The notes: generated by a model from the letters alone, not told the origin. DNA of 64,000 nucleotides from Kluyvera genomosp. 3 (GCA_002211745.1 CP022114.1:1674001-1738000), one strand, 5' to 3'. Positions 12,252 through 25,390 are shown, counted from the stretch's first letter. Program-made: numbers and translations.

Positions 12252-12893
12252 ATGAAGCTGTACAGTTTTTTTAATAGTTCGGCCTCTTACCGCGTACGGA
12301 TTGCGATGGCGCTGAAGGGCATTGATCACCAGACGGTAGGCGTCAACATCCGTATCGGCCAGCAGAACGCGCTGGAGTATCGCCGACTGAACCCGGTGGG
12401 GCTGGTGCCTGCGCTGATTACCGATAACGGTGAATCGCTGGGCAATCGCTGGCGATTATTGACTGGCTGGACAGACATTTCCCGCAGACGCCGCTGCTAC
12501 CGGCGAACGATCCGCAGCGCATGCGCGTGCTGGAAGTGGTGTACGCCATCTGTTGCGACATCCACCCATCAACAACATGCGCGTATTGCGCTACCTCAGC
12601 GATGAGCTGAAGGTCAGTGAAGAACAGAAAAAACGCTGGTATGCACACTGGATCCAGCAGGGGCTAAGCGCGGTTGAGCAACTGCTGCGTCGAAGCCAAT
12701 CCGGGCGTTTTGTTTTGGCGATGCGCCGACGCTCGCCGACTGCTGCCTGGTGCCGCAGTGGGCTAACGCCGAGCGCATGGGCTGCGATCTGAGCGGATTC
12801 CCGCGCTGTAAAGCGGTCTATGACACCTGTACGGCGCTGCCGGCGTTTATCGCCGCCGCTCCGGAAAACCAGCAGGACAAGATCCCGGCGTAG
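12252..12893 (+). CDS. mhbI: maleylpyruvate isomerase MhbI (three frameshifts)
   Basis: Zeta-class glutathione S-transferase-like enzyme that isomerises maleylpyruvate to fumarylpyruvate, probably glutathione dependent. N-terminal thioredoxin-like domain MKLYSFFNSSASYRVRIAMA holds the zeta motif with the catalytic Ser region (SSASYRVRI); the helical C-terminal domain includes YLSDELKVSEEQKKRWYAHW. Breaks near 12444, 12567 and 12706 are each fixed by one base, giving 214 residues ending ENQQDKIPA. Lies between the hydrolase and the monooxygenase of the same pathway. Confidence 0.9.
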
Positions 12894-12912
12894 TCAGAAA
12901 AGGAGAATTATC

Positions 12913-14104
12913 ATGGCAAAAGTCACGCGTGCAATCATTGTCGGCGGCGGTATTGGCGGTGCGGCCACCGCGCTGTCGCTGGCGCGTCAGGGCATTCAGG
13001 TGATGCTGCTGGAGCAGGCGCACGAGATCGGCGAAATTGGCGCCGGGATCCAGCTGGGGCCGAACGCGTTTTCTGCGCTCGATAGCCTGGGCGTAGGCGA
13101 CGTCGCCCGTCAGCGTGCGGTCTTTACCGATCACATCACGATGATGGATGCGGTTAACGGTGAAGAGGTGATCCATATTGAGACGGGACAGGCGTTCCGC
13201 GATCACTTCGGCGGCCCGTATGCGGTTATTCACCGTGTGGATATCCATGCCACGGTCTGGAAGCGGCACTCCAGCATCCTGGCGTGAAATATCGCACTTC
13301 CACTCATGTGGTGGACATTCGTCAGACGGCGGATGATGTCACCGTATTTGATGATAAAGGCAATAGCTGGACGGCGGATATTCTGATCGGCTGCGACGGC
13401 GTGAAATCTGTGGTGCGTCAGAGCCTGCTCGGCGATACGCCGCGCGTCACCGGTCACGTGGTGTACCGCGCGGTGGTGGAACGCGACGATATGCCGGAAG
13501 ACCTGCGCATCAACGCGCCGGTGCTGTGGGCTGGCCCACACTGTCACCTGGTGCACTATCCGCTGCGCGGCGGTAAACAGTACAACCTGGTCGTGACCTT
13601 CCACAGCCGCGAGACGGAAGAGTGGGGCGTGCGCGACGGCAGTAAAGAAGAAGTGATGTCGTACTTCAAAGGCATTCACCCGCGTCCGCGCCAGATGCTG
13701 GACAAACCGACCTCCTGGCGGCGCTGGTCCACCGCCGACCGCGAGCCGGTGGAGAAGTGGGGTAACGATCGCATTACGCTGGTAGGCGACGCCGCACACC
13801 CGGTAGCCCAGTATATGGCGCAGGGCGCCTGCATGGCGCTGGAAGATGCGGTGACGCTGGGCAAAGCGCTGACGCAGTGTGACGGTGATGCCGCCCGCGC
13901 GTTTGCACTGTATGAATCTGTACGTATTCCGCGTACCGCACGTATCGTCTGGTCCACCGCGAAATGGGTCGCCTGTACCATGCGGCGGGCGTTGAGCGTC
14001 AGGTGCGTAACCTGCTGTGGAAAGGGAAAACCCAGGACGAGTTTTATCGTGGGATTGAGTGGCTGTACGGCTGGAAAGAAGATAACTGTCTGGAACCGCG
14101 ATAG
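12913..14104 (+). CDS. mhbM: 3-hydroxybenzoate 6-hydroxylase MhbM (two frameshifts)
   Basis: FAD- and NADH-dependent monooxygenase that converts 3-hydroxybenzoate to gentisate, the entry step of the cluster. Start ATG 12913 behind AAGGAG. FAD-binding GxGxxG (IIVGGGIGGAATALSLA, residues about 7-23), the DG motif (LIGCDGVKSVVR) and the GD motif (LVGDAAHPVAQYMAQG) are all present. Frame breaks near 13259 and 13949; repair gives 397 residues ending EDNCLEPR, the length known for this enzyme. It is the last gene of the operon and abuts the foreign island at 14105. Confidence 0.92.
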
Positions 14105-14382
14105 CCGCGGTTGCCACGATGGGCTCTCTCTCTCTTTTCAGGGCTGTCTCTTATACACAAGTTCTCGATGATAGCTATCAGCGAGGGGAGGTGTATTTGG
14201 ATTTCTCACACCGTTGCGCTCCTTATTCAGTTCTCGCCACATAAATTGCACGGGCGCAGGGAGCGCGCAAGGGCGGCCAATCGCCGCCGCCCCTGCACCC
14301 CGGGCTCTGGCGGCAAAATCGCCGCTTCGCGGTGCCCTCAGCTTATCCTTACGGCTTTCGGGTCGGGCGCGAGGTAACGTAT
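14105..14382. other. left part of foreign island, no gene seen
   Basis: Directly after mhbM the sequence changes character: a Tn5-like end at 14144-14162, then GC-rich inverted repeats (GGGCGGCCAATCGCCGCCGCCC and neighbours, about 14270-14300) and CTTACGGCTTTCGGGTCGG. No open frame here resembles a known protein. It looks like a remnant of a mobile element into which the downstream IS has inserted. Confidence 0.5.
14144..14162 (+). mobile_element. isolated Tn5/IS50-like outer-end sequence
   Basis: CTGTCTCTTATACACAAGT differs at one position (4) from the 19-bp outer end of IS50/Tn5 and shares its first 16 bases with the hyperactive mosaic end. It points into the island, 40 bp after the mhbM stop. 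No Tn5-type transposase or matching opposite end is present in the window. The bases after it are not a library adaptor, so a simple tagmentation leftover is less likely but cannot be excluded. Confidence 0.55.
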
Positions 14383-14393
14383 ATGGACGCTCC

Positions 14394-14740
14394 CGGAATG
14401 CAATGCTTTCTTCAGTTCAGTAATAAAACGGGTAGGTGCAGCCATATATCCGGTTTCTGATGGGATTTTTTATCCCGAACCATGATGAAATCCGCCAGGC
14501 AGGTACCAATCATCCTCTACGGCTAACTTGCCCTTGTTACCTCTCGGTGTATCCTGCCTGCGGTCTTACCTGTTTTGCCATCTTCTGAAGTCACTTGCGC
14601 CTACCAGGACTTAACTTTTTTCAGCACCTCGTCAGATTGACTGACCTTGTGTCAGGCGAGCTGGCGAGGTTGATATTCAGTATTGTGTGTCAACATTGAC
14701 CACATGATCCTCGCTGTTTTTGCCGCCATGGCGACAACAG
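14394..14740 (-). ncRNA. candidate bridge/seek RNA region of the IS1111-type element
   Basis: IS110-family recombinases are guided by a structured RNA made from the element's non-coding end; in the IS1111 subgroup it lies downstream of the recombinase gene. This is exactly the long non-coding segment here. I did not fold it and cannot mark the target and donor loops, so this is an inference from architecture. Confidence 0.35.
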
Positions 14741-15675
14741 CTACATTGTAGTGCTTCCGCTCAAGTAGCCCCGAAGCCAGGCATTCTCCTCAATCGCGCC
14801 GTTCCGGTTGACCCAGGCGGTAAGTGCGCGTGCGCCGTGAACCAGCAAGTATCGGAAATATCCATCTCCACGTTTGCTGATCCCTCCCAGTTGCTGTTTC
14901 CCGCCGCTGGAATGTTCCTTTGGTGTCAGCCCCAGCCATGAAGCGAACTGCTTTGCGGTACTGAATTGTCGGGCATTACCCACTGCTGCTACGACATAAG
15001 TGGCCGTTAGCATGCCAATGCCCGGGATTTTGGCTATTCTCTGGCAGGCTTCCTGCGTTCTATACCAGGAGGCCAGAGCTTCTTCTACCTGTTTAACTTG
15101 CTCCTCAAGTTCCCGGATATGTTTAGCCTGTCTGTAGATGCTGGTTCTGACAAAGGGAGATAAACCATTTTCGCCGTCCTCCAGAATGGCTGGCAGCTCA
15201 CGGGTTAAATGGCTTTGTCCGGCTCCAATCGTAATACCAAACTCAGCAAGTGTGGCTCTTAAACTATTGGAACAGGCGATCCGCTCGCGGATAAGTATTC
15301 CCCGTTCAGTGTGTAACGCTAAAACGGCCTGCTGCTCTTCGGTTTTTATCTGTACAAAACGCATATTCGGGCGGGTTACCGCTTCGCAGATTGCTTCAGC
15401 GTCTGCTGCATCCGTCTTGTTCGTTTTCACATAAGGCTTCACATACTGCGGAGGAATGAGTTTTACCTCATGACCATAGCGGGTGAATAATCGCGCGAAA
15501 TGATGACTGGATGAGCAGGCTTCCATGCCAATCAGACAAGGTTCCAGTTGAATAACAAACTGAACAAACTTAGCCGGGTGAGCTTTTTACGCAAAATAGT
15601 ATGGCCTTCGTGATCGACACCATGAAGCTGAAAAACGTTCTTTGCCAGGTCGATACCAAGAGTTGATACTTTCAT
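14741..15675 (-). CDS. IS110-family DEDD transposase (one frameshift)
   Basis: DEDD recombinase of the IS110 family. The start ATG at 15675 (MKVSTLGIDLAKNVFQLHG) gives the first catalytic Asp; IGMEACSSSHHFARLF gives the Glu, and TNKTDAADAEAICEA the two further Asp residues. The C-terminal Transposase_20 domain is seen as IAKIPGIGMLTATYVVAAVG and GGKQQLGGISKRGDGYFR, carrying the conserved Ser region. The frame is lost near 15575 where a run of G is one base short; repaired length is 311 residues. The element could well be active if this is a sequencing error. Confidence 0.85.
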
Positions 15676-15754
15676 GTGGACGCTCCTCATTTTTCAGGAC
15701 GTATTGCAACGATCCAGTCTGGTACTTTGATACCGTAAAATCTGGAGCGTCCAT

Positions 15755-16215
15755 CTCATTATCCCTGTAAAGCCGCGCCCTCAGCCCACATCCCTGTGGC
15801 TGTCCCGGCCTTCAGGGAACGCTTCGGCGATTTAGACGCCACCAACACCAGTGCGGTCTTTTAATTAACAGCAAAAACCAGAGCTACTGAAACCGATGAG
15901 TCCCGCTGGAAATCGGCGAACCGGAGAATGGAAGACAAGGTCAGGACGCCATGGATGGCGGACTGAGGCGAACCGAGACAGGATGTCGAGTTTCGCCGTG
16001 CCGCAGGCTGGAGTTCGTAGGTGAGCGTAGTGCGAAGCACCGATTTCCCTGCGGGGCCGCGGGATTGTCAAGGGGGCGCGGCCGCCCCCTTGGCCCGTTC
16101 ACCGGTGAAAAGACCTCATGTTCCGCCTGACGTAAAGTGAACGGAACCTTCACCTTACTGACAGATATTAGGCCCTGTCCCTCGATTCAGGGGAGGGAGC
16201 TGAATGTGCCGCAAA
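15755..16215. other. right part of foreign island, no gene seen
   Basis: About 460 bp with no credible gene. It holds several short inverted repeats, among them CCACATCCCTGTGG (15787-15800) and a strong GC palindrome at 16071-16092 (AAGGGGGC, 6-base loop, GCCCCCTT), and many phrases of 10-15 bases with alternating purine-rich sense such as GAACCGGAGAATGGAAGACA. The composition differs from both chromosomal neighbours. It probably belonged to one element with 14105-14382 before the IS inserted. Confidence 0.45.
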
Positions 16216-17598
16216 CTAACCCACCAGCGCCTTATCTTTGGCTAACATAAACGGCCGCAGATACCCCACGGCGTTAGAGAGCGGTATCACGTCATCGCTC
16301 AACGCAATATGCAACGTCTCGCGAATATACGCCCGGCGCGCCTCGATACGCGCCCACAGTTGCGGATAATCCCGCGCGATCTGCTGCTGCAATACAGCGT
16401 CTGCCAGCGCCACGCTCTCTTCGGCGCTCACCCCGGTATACCCCGGCACCGACGGAATAATATCGATCTGCACGATCATGCCGCTTTTCAGCGTCTCGGC
16501 GGAGTCAGGATAAACCGGTGACGACATCCACTCTTCATCGGCGCTCAAATGCCCCGGATTAAGATGCCAGCCGTATTGCGCTTTTGGCAGCACGCGTTCG
16601 ACTAAATCGTACAGCTCGCCGCCCGACATACCGATCTTAATATGTTCAAGCCACGTTGCTACCGCGCCGAAGTACGGCTTTGCCACCCGGTCTAAATAAT
16701 CGCGCTGGTTTTCCGGCAGCTCGCTTTCATCGGCAATGACAAACCCGGTTCGACTGGACAGCCCGCCCTTAAACCCGGTGGTCATCGACAGCGGCTGGCC
16801 GCGCCCGACCTTTTTCCATGAAGGGTAGAGATTAGCCTTCTCAAAACGCTGCCCGGTTGCGGCGATGGTGACGACTGACGGTGCCTGCCCTTCGGCGGCG
16901 AGCAACGCGCCCAGCTCCACCTCACGAATACCCACTTCAACGGCATCCAGCGCTGCCAGCATGCAGCGAGAAGCCAGGTTCGCGCCGTACTCATAATGGG
17001 CGATTTCGTTGGCGTTATTCACCACTCTCACCCCTTTGTCGCCGCCAATAAACAGATGCGCGGCGTTTATCAGCTCGGCGTGAGTGCTCTGTTTTATTGC
17101 GTCGACGATAAACCACGGCAGGTCAAACAGCTTCGCGTTGTCACTCCCGGCAGCCGTAAACATCTTCCAGCCCACGAGGCCCACTTTCGACATCGCGCTC
17201 AGCCCTGTTTCGCTAAACAGTTGTGCCAGCGGTTTTTCGTTATCCATTGGCTGATTCGGCAGCGAGAACAGCGGGCAGTGCTTTAGCGTGACCGGAATAC
17301 GCGAGTGAGCCGCCATCTTCAGGTTTTCATTACCGAGGATCGCGGTGGCGTGCCCGGATTTATGCAGCACCAGCAGACCTTCCTCAAAACGCGGGATAAA
17401 TCCGGTCAGGTATTCAAAATTACTGCCGTGCTCTTTATCGGCGTAAATGATCAGCGCGTCAAAACGCTCTTCCTGCATCCGTTCGAGCAGCTTCGTTTTG
17501 CGCTCAAGCAGGGTGGCATCGGTCAGCGTGACCGGCGGTACGTCGCTGAAGCCGCGCGGCGGCTGGATACGCTTTAGCTGGATATCCCTGGTATTCAT
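16216..17598 (-). CDS. peptidase M24 / creatinase-like protein
   Basis: 460-residue intact protein with the two-domain layout of aminopeptidase P, prolidase and creatinase: an N-terminal creatinase-like domain (ERKTKLLERMQEERFDALII, then SNFEYLTGFIP) and a C-terminal pita-bread domain. Start ATG behind GGAGGTGAATA. The usual first metal-binding Asp pair of M24 enzymes is not evident: the aligned segment reads TGFKGGLSSRTGFV. The later region keeps GWHLNPGHLS, IVQIDIIPS and GVSAEESVAL. It may therefore be a metal-independent creatinase-type hydrolase or an inactive member. No substrate can be assigned. Divergent from dusC with an 86-bp shared gap. Confidence 0.7.
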   Translation of the reverse strand: MNTRDIQLKRIQPPRGFSDVPPVTLTDATLLERKTKLLERMQEERFDALIIYADKEHGSNFEYLTGFIPRFEEGLLVLHKSGHATAILGNENLKMAAHSRIPVTLKHCPLFSLPNQPMDNEKPLAQLFSETGLSAMSKVGLVGWKMFTAAGSDNAKLFDLPWFIVDAIKQSTHAELINAAHLFIGGDKGVRVVNNANEIAHYEYGANLASRCMLAALDAVEVGIREVELGALLAAEGQAPSVVTIAATGQRFEKANLYPSWKKVGRGQPLSMTTGFKGGLSSRTGFVIADESELPENQRDYLDRVAKPYFGAVATWLEHIKIGMSGGELYDLVERVLPKAQYGWHLNPGHLSADEEWMSSPVYPDSAETLKSGMIVQIDIIPSVPGYTGVSAEESVALADAVLQQQIARDYPQLWARIEARRAYIRETLHIALSDDVIPLSNAVGYLRPFMLAKDKALVG

Positions 17599-17684
17599 TA
17601 TTCACCTCCTGATGTGTCGACTGGCAGTGGAAAGCGGCATACTAAGACGTTACCATAGCGCCTCTTTTTTTTCCGGATAACAAT

Positions 17685-18622
17685 ATGCGTGTTTTACTGG
17701 CACCGATGGAAGGTGTGCTCGACTCCTTAGTGCGTGAGCTGCTGACCGAAGTGAATGATTACGATCTGTGCATCACCGAATTTCTGCGCGTGGTGGACCA
17801 ACTGCTGCCGGTAAAATCGTTCTACAAGCTCTGTCCGGAACTGCATAACGAGAGCCGCACGCCTTCCGGCACTCGTGTGCGTATCCAACTGCTGGGGCAA
17901 TATCCCGAGTGGCTGGCGGAGAACGCCGCCCGCGCGGTGGAGCTCGGTTCCTGGGGCGTGGATCTCAACTGCGGCTGCCCGTCGAAAACGGTTAACGGCA
18001 GCGGCGGCGGGCCACGCTGCTAAAAGACCCGGAGCTTATCTATCAGGGCGCAAAAGCCATGCGCGAAGCGGTGCCGGCGCATCTGCCGGTAACGGTTAAA
18101 GTGCGTCTGGGCTGGGACAGCGGCGCGCGGCAGTTTGAAATTGCCGACGCGGTGCAGCAGGCAGGGGCCACTGAACTGGCGGTGCACGGGCGCACCAAAG
18201 AAGATGGCTATAAGGCCGAGCGCATCAACTGGCAGGCGATTGCCGATATCCGCCAGCGGCTTTCCATTCCGGTTATTGCTAACGGTGAGATCTGGGATTA
18301 CGACAGCGCGCAGGCGTGCATGGCCGTGACCGGCTGCGACGCGGTGATGATTGGTCGCGGCGCGCTGAACGTGCCAAACCTCAGCCGGGTTATCAAATAC
18401 AACGAGCCGCGGCTGCCGTGGCCGCAGGTGGTCGATATACTGAAAAAATATGCCTATCTGGAAAAGCAGGGCGATACCGGGTTGTACCATGTGGCGCGCA
18501 TTAAGCAGTGGTTGGGCTATTTGCGTAAAGAGTACGCTGAAGCCACCGAGCTGTTTACCGCCGTGCGCGCGTTGCAGGAATCGAAGCTGATTGCCCGGGC
18601 GATTCACGACTGGCAGGCATAA
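17685..18622 (+). CDS. dusC: tRNA-dihydrouridine(16) synthase DusC (one frameshift)
   Basis: FMN-dependent enzyme reducing U16 of tRNA to dihydrouridine. N-terminal TIM barrel begins [20 protein letters not shown]; the active-site Cys lies in [17 protein letters not shown], and NADPH/FMN-site sequence [20 protein letters not shown] and [14 protein letters not shown] follow. The frame breaks near 18014 just after GSGGG; one G restores [20 protein letters not shown]. Repaired length 312 residues versus 315 in E. coli. Confidence 0.93.
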
Positions 18623-18696
18623 AGTATCCGATCTGCATCACAATTTTCCCGTCGTTCCATTGAGCAAAGCGACCGTTAAATGAAATACTCGTAGCC

Positions 18697-18758
18697 GATT
18701 GTTACTGCTACGGCAGGCAAAACCTGATTATCTGACGTTTGTCAGGAGTCAGGTTTTT
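18697..18758 (+). promoter_or_regulatory. RAT antiterminator and overlapping terminator upstream of bglG
   Basis: GATTGTTACTGCTACGGCAG followed by GCAAAACCTGA is a textbook ribonucleic antiterminator (RAT) of the BglG/LicT family at 18697-18727. Its 3' half (AAAACCTGA) can instead pair with TCAGGTTTTTTT (to 18758) to form a terminator. Binding of the active BglG protein would favour the RAT hairpin and allow read-through into bglG. Confidence 0.9.
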
Positions 18759-18776
18759 TTGTTTCTGGGTTCATAA

Positions 18777-19610
<834 letters not shown>

Positions 19611-19623
19611 CCCTTCCACAACT

Positions 19624-19700
19624 GGATTGTTACTGCATCATGCAGGCAAAACCTGAGCGCGACGTCTTACCGGCGTCGTTCTCGGGTTTTTTTGTTTTTA
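19624..19700 (+). promoter_or_regulatory. second RAT antiterminator and terminator, between bglG and bglF
   Basis: GGATTGTTACTGCATCATGC followed by AGGCAAAACCTGAG is a second RAT, 13 bp after the bglG stop. Its 3' part AAAACCTGAG pairs with CTCGGGTTTTTTT to make the competing terminator, ending near 19700. As in E. coli bgl, it gates expression of the permease and hydrolase genes. Confidence 0.9.
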
Positions 19701-19701
19701 A

Positions 19702-22983
<3,282 letters not shown>

Positions 22984-22986
22984 GCT

Positions 22987-23078
22987 TCGGTGAATTGCCG
23001 GATGGCGCCGGGCTTATCCGGCCTACAATGCTAACGATCTGTAGGCCGGATAAGGCGTAGCCGCCATCCGGCAATCCC
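22987..23078. repeat. BIME (two opposed REP units)
   Basis: GAATTGCCGGATGGCGCCGG and CTTATCCGGCCTACA are followed after a short spacer by TGTAGGCCGGATAAGGCGTA and GCCGCCATCCGGCAAT, that is, two REP units head to head between convergent bglB and the methyltransferase gene. Confidence 0.9.
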
Positions 23079-23081
23079 AAC

Positions 23082-23816
23082 TCACACCGGCTTACGCGCG
23101 CGCAGTAAAAAGATCATCGGCCGCTCTTTTTCTTCATCCAGCGCCGGATTCGCGGCAATCTGTTGCGCCGTTGGTCCCCACTCATCCAGATGTTCCACAA
23201 CCAGCCCGGCGGCGACCAGCGCGTTAATCCAACTGGCGAGCTTGCGGTGCTGTTTTTTCACGCCGTCGGCAAACCAGTTGCTGATGCGTTCACCCTCCTG
23301 CTGATAGTGACTCACCGGCCAGCTTTTTTGCCCGTTCTCGTCCAGCCGCCAGCCCTGCTGCAACGGCGCGGTGTAGATCGGATGCTCGGCGGAGAACACC
23401 AGCACGCCGCCTGGCGTCAGCGCCTGATAAACGGTGGCCAACAGCGGGGCAATATCGGGCAGATAGTGCAACGCCAGCGAACTGTACACCAGGTCGCAAC
23501 TGTTGGCGGCAAGCGTTAAGTTTTGTAGATCTTCACAGCGGTAGGTAATGCCTTCGCCATCGGTCATCTCCTGCGCGCGTGCCAGCATACGGCTGGAAAG
23601 ATCGTAGCCGATAACGTCTGCTGCACCCTGATCGCGCGCCCAGCGGCAAAACCAGCCGTAACCGCAGCCGAGATCAACCGTGCGTAAACCGGCGAGGGGC
23701 GGCAGCATTTGCTGGATTGCTGGCCACTCCGGCGCGCCGTCCAGTCCTTTCACCGAACGGTCGAGCGTGGCGTAGCCTGCGAAAAAGTTCGGGTCGTCGT
23801 AGATGTTCTGACTCAT
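23082..23816 (-). CDS. class I SAM-dependent methyltransferase
   Basis: 244-residue Rossmann-fold methyltransferase. Motif I is LRTVDLGCGYGWFCRWARD (about residues 45-63), with later motifs VIGYDLSSRMLARA and GGVLVFSAEHPI. I took ATG 23816 (MSQNIYDDPNFFAGYATLDR), placed 5 bases after GGAG, over the GTG two codons upstream that overlaps that GGAG. No substrate can be assigned. Monocistronic: BIME on one side, divergent mdtQ on the other. Confidence 0.8.
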   Translation of the reverse strand: MSQNIYDDPNFFAGYATLDRSVKGLDGAPEWPAIQQMLPPLAGLRTVDLGCGYGWFCRWARDQGAADVIGYDLSSRMLARAQEMTDGEGITYRCEDLQNLTLAANSCDLVYSSLALHYLPDIAPLLATVYQALTPGGVLVFSAEHPIYTAPLQQGWRLDENGQKSWPVSHYQQEGERISNWFADGVKKQHRKLASWINALVAAGLVVEHLDEWGPTAQQIAANPALDEEKERPMIFLLRARKPV

Positions 23817-23948
23817 GTTCACTCCATGACGCTAAAGTGTTATTAGCTGTTTTTAAGTATGTCTATTTATGTTCCCACACGCTTTACTAAAAGGATTTGA
23901 TTCATTTAAATTATTATCACTTTCCTTCTTTTGTAACCGACCTATCAC

Positions 23949-25390
23949 ATGAACTTGACTCTGAAAAAAAGCGTGCTGTCGGGCTTGCCCTGCTCATCGC
24001 GCTAGCTGGCTGCGCGCCGTCGCACGATATTGGCAGCCCAATTAAGCAGCAGGCTCCGGCCTCCAGCGTGGCGACGGATTTACCCGCCGCAGTGAAAAAT
24101 GGCTGGCCGCAGAGCAACTGGTGGCAAGACTATCACGACGCCCAGCTTAATAACTTGATTAGCCGCGCGCTGGCGAATGCGCCAGATATGCAAATTGCCG
24201 ATCAACGCATTAAGCTGGCGGAAGCGCAGGCCCGGATGTCGAAGTCGTCGCTGGGCCCCGAAGTGGATTTCGGCGCGGACCTTGAGCGACAGAAAATGTC
24301 GGCAGAAGGGCTGATGGGCCCGTTTGCCACCGACTTAGACGGTAATACCGGGCCATGGTACACCAACGGGACTTTCGGCCTGACCGCCGGTTGGGATCTC
24401 GACCTGTGGGGGAAAAACCGTGCTGAAGTGAAAGCGCGCATTGGGGAAGTGAAAGCGCAGGTGGCCGAGCAGGCGCAAACTCGCGAGTTGCTCTCCAGCA
24501 GCGTGGCGCGTCTGTACTGGCAGTGGCAGACCGAAGCCGCCATCCACAGCGTTCTTGAGCAGGTGAAAAGCGAACAAAATAATATCGTTAGCGTCGACAC
24601 CGCGTTGTTTGAGCACGGTATTACAAACTCCGCCGAAGGGGCCGAAAACGATATCAACGTCAGCAAAACGGATCAGCAGTTGGCCGACGTTGAAGGCAAC
24701 ATGAAAGAGATTGAGGCGCGGCTGATGGCGCTGACCAATAGCCAAAGTCAGTCGCTGAATCTGCGCAAAGTTGAGCTGCCTGCCGTGGCCAGCAAAATGC
24801 CGTCGCAGTTAGGCTATGATCTGCTGGCTCGCCGCCCGGATTTACAAGAAGCGCACTGGTATATCGAAGCCTCGCTCAGTGAAATTGACGCGGCGAAAGC
24901 GGCCTTCTATCCGGACATCAACCTGATGGCCTTCCTGCAGCAGGACGCGCTGCACTTGAGCGATCTGTTCCGCCATTCTGCGAATCAGATGGGCGTGACC
25001 GCAGGGTTGACGCTGCCAATCTTCGACAGCGGTCGTCTGAATGCAAACCTCGATATTGCCAGCGCGCAGAATAATCTGTCGGTGGCGAAATACAACAAAG
25101 CGGTTGTTGATGCGGTGAATCAGGTGGCGAAAACCGCCAGCCAGGTCGAAACGCTGATGGCGAAAAACCAGCAGCAAGCGCAGGTTGAGAAAGACGCGCA
25201 GCGCGTGGTGAATCTGGCGCAGGCGCGGATGAATGCCGGGATTATTCCGGGGTCGAAGGTGAGTCTGGCGAAACTGCCAGCCTTACAGGAGCGAATCAGC
25301 GCTCTGCGTTTGCATGGCCAGTGGGTAGATGCCAGCATTCAGTTGACCTCCGCGCTGGGCGGCGGTTATCACATCACCGACAAGTCGTAA
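23949..25390 (+). CDS. mdtQ: multidrug resistance outer membrane lipoprotein MdtQ (one frameshift)
   Basis: TolC/OprM-type outer membrane factor (YohG in E. coli). Lipoprotein signal with lipobox ALAGC near residue 20; two OEP repeats with the family stretches FGLTAGWDLDLWGKNRAEVK, LYWQWQTEAAIHSVL and LLARRPDLQEAHWYIEASLS. Start ATG 23949 (MNLTLKKSVLSG) plus one base near 23981 gives a 480-residue protein, close to the E. coli length. The alternative is an unshifted reading from a TTG at 23897, which gives an unusual long N-terminus before KKRAVGLALLIALAGC. I prefer the frameshift reading because the whole window shows this error type. Its usual inner-membrane partners are not next to it. Confidence 0.85.

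Larger units (their letters stand above)
14383..15754 (-). mobile_element. IS110-family (IS1111-type) insertion sequence
   Basis: An 11-bp perfect inverted repeat, ATGGACGCTCC at 14383-14393 and GGAGCGTCCAT at 15744-15754, encloses a DEDD transposase gene on the minus strand, total about 1372 bp. The long non-coding part is downstream of the transposase (14394-14740, about 350 bp) and the upstream part is short (about 70 bp). Short subterminal repeats plus a long 3' non-coding end are the traits of the IS1111 subgroup. The true ends of IS1111 elements extend a few bases outside the repeats; I cannot fix them here, and these elements make no target duplication. Confidence 0.75.

Noticed and set aside
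13230-14117. 295-codon minus-strand frame overlapping mhbM
   Set aside because: Shadow of mhbM; the protein is His/Arg-rich as expected from antisense GC-rich sequence.
14214-14423. Small ORFs in the left part of the island
   Set aside because: No ribosome site, Arg/Ala-rich shadow-type composition, no family match, and the frame overlaps the IS end.
15668-15680. Third copy of the IS end motif (GTGGACGCTCC) just before the transposase start
   Set aside because: It differs at one base from the terminal repeats and overlaps the ribosome-binding region; using it as the end would cut off the start of the transposase.
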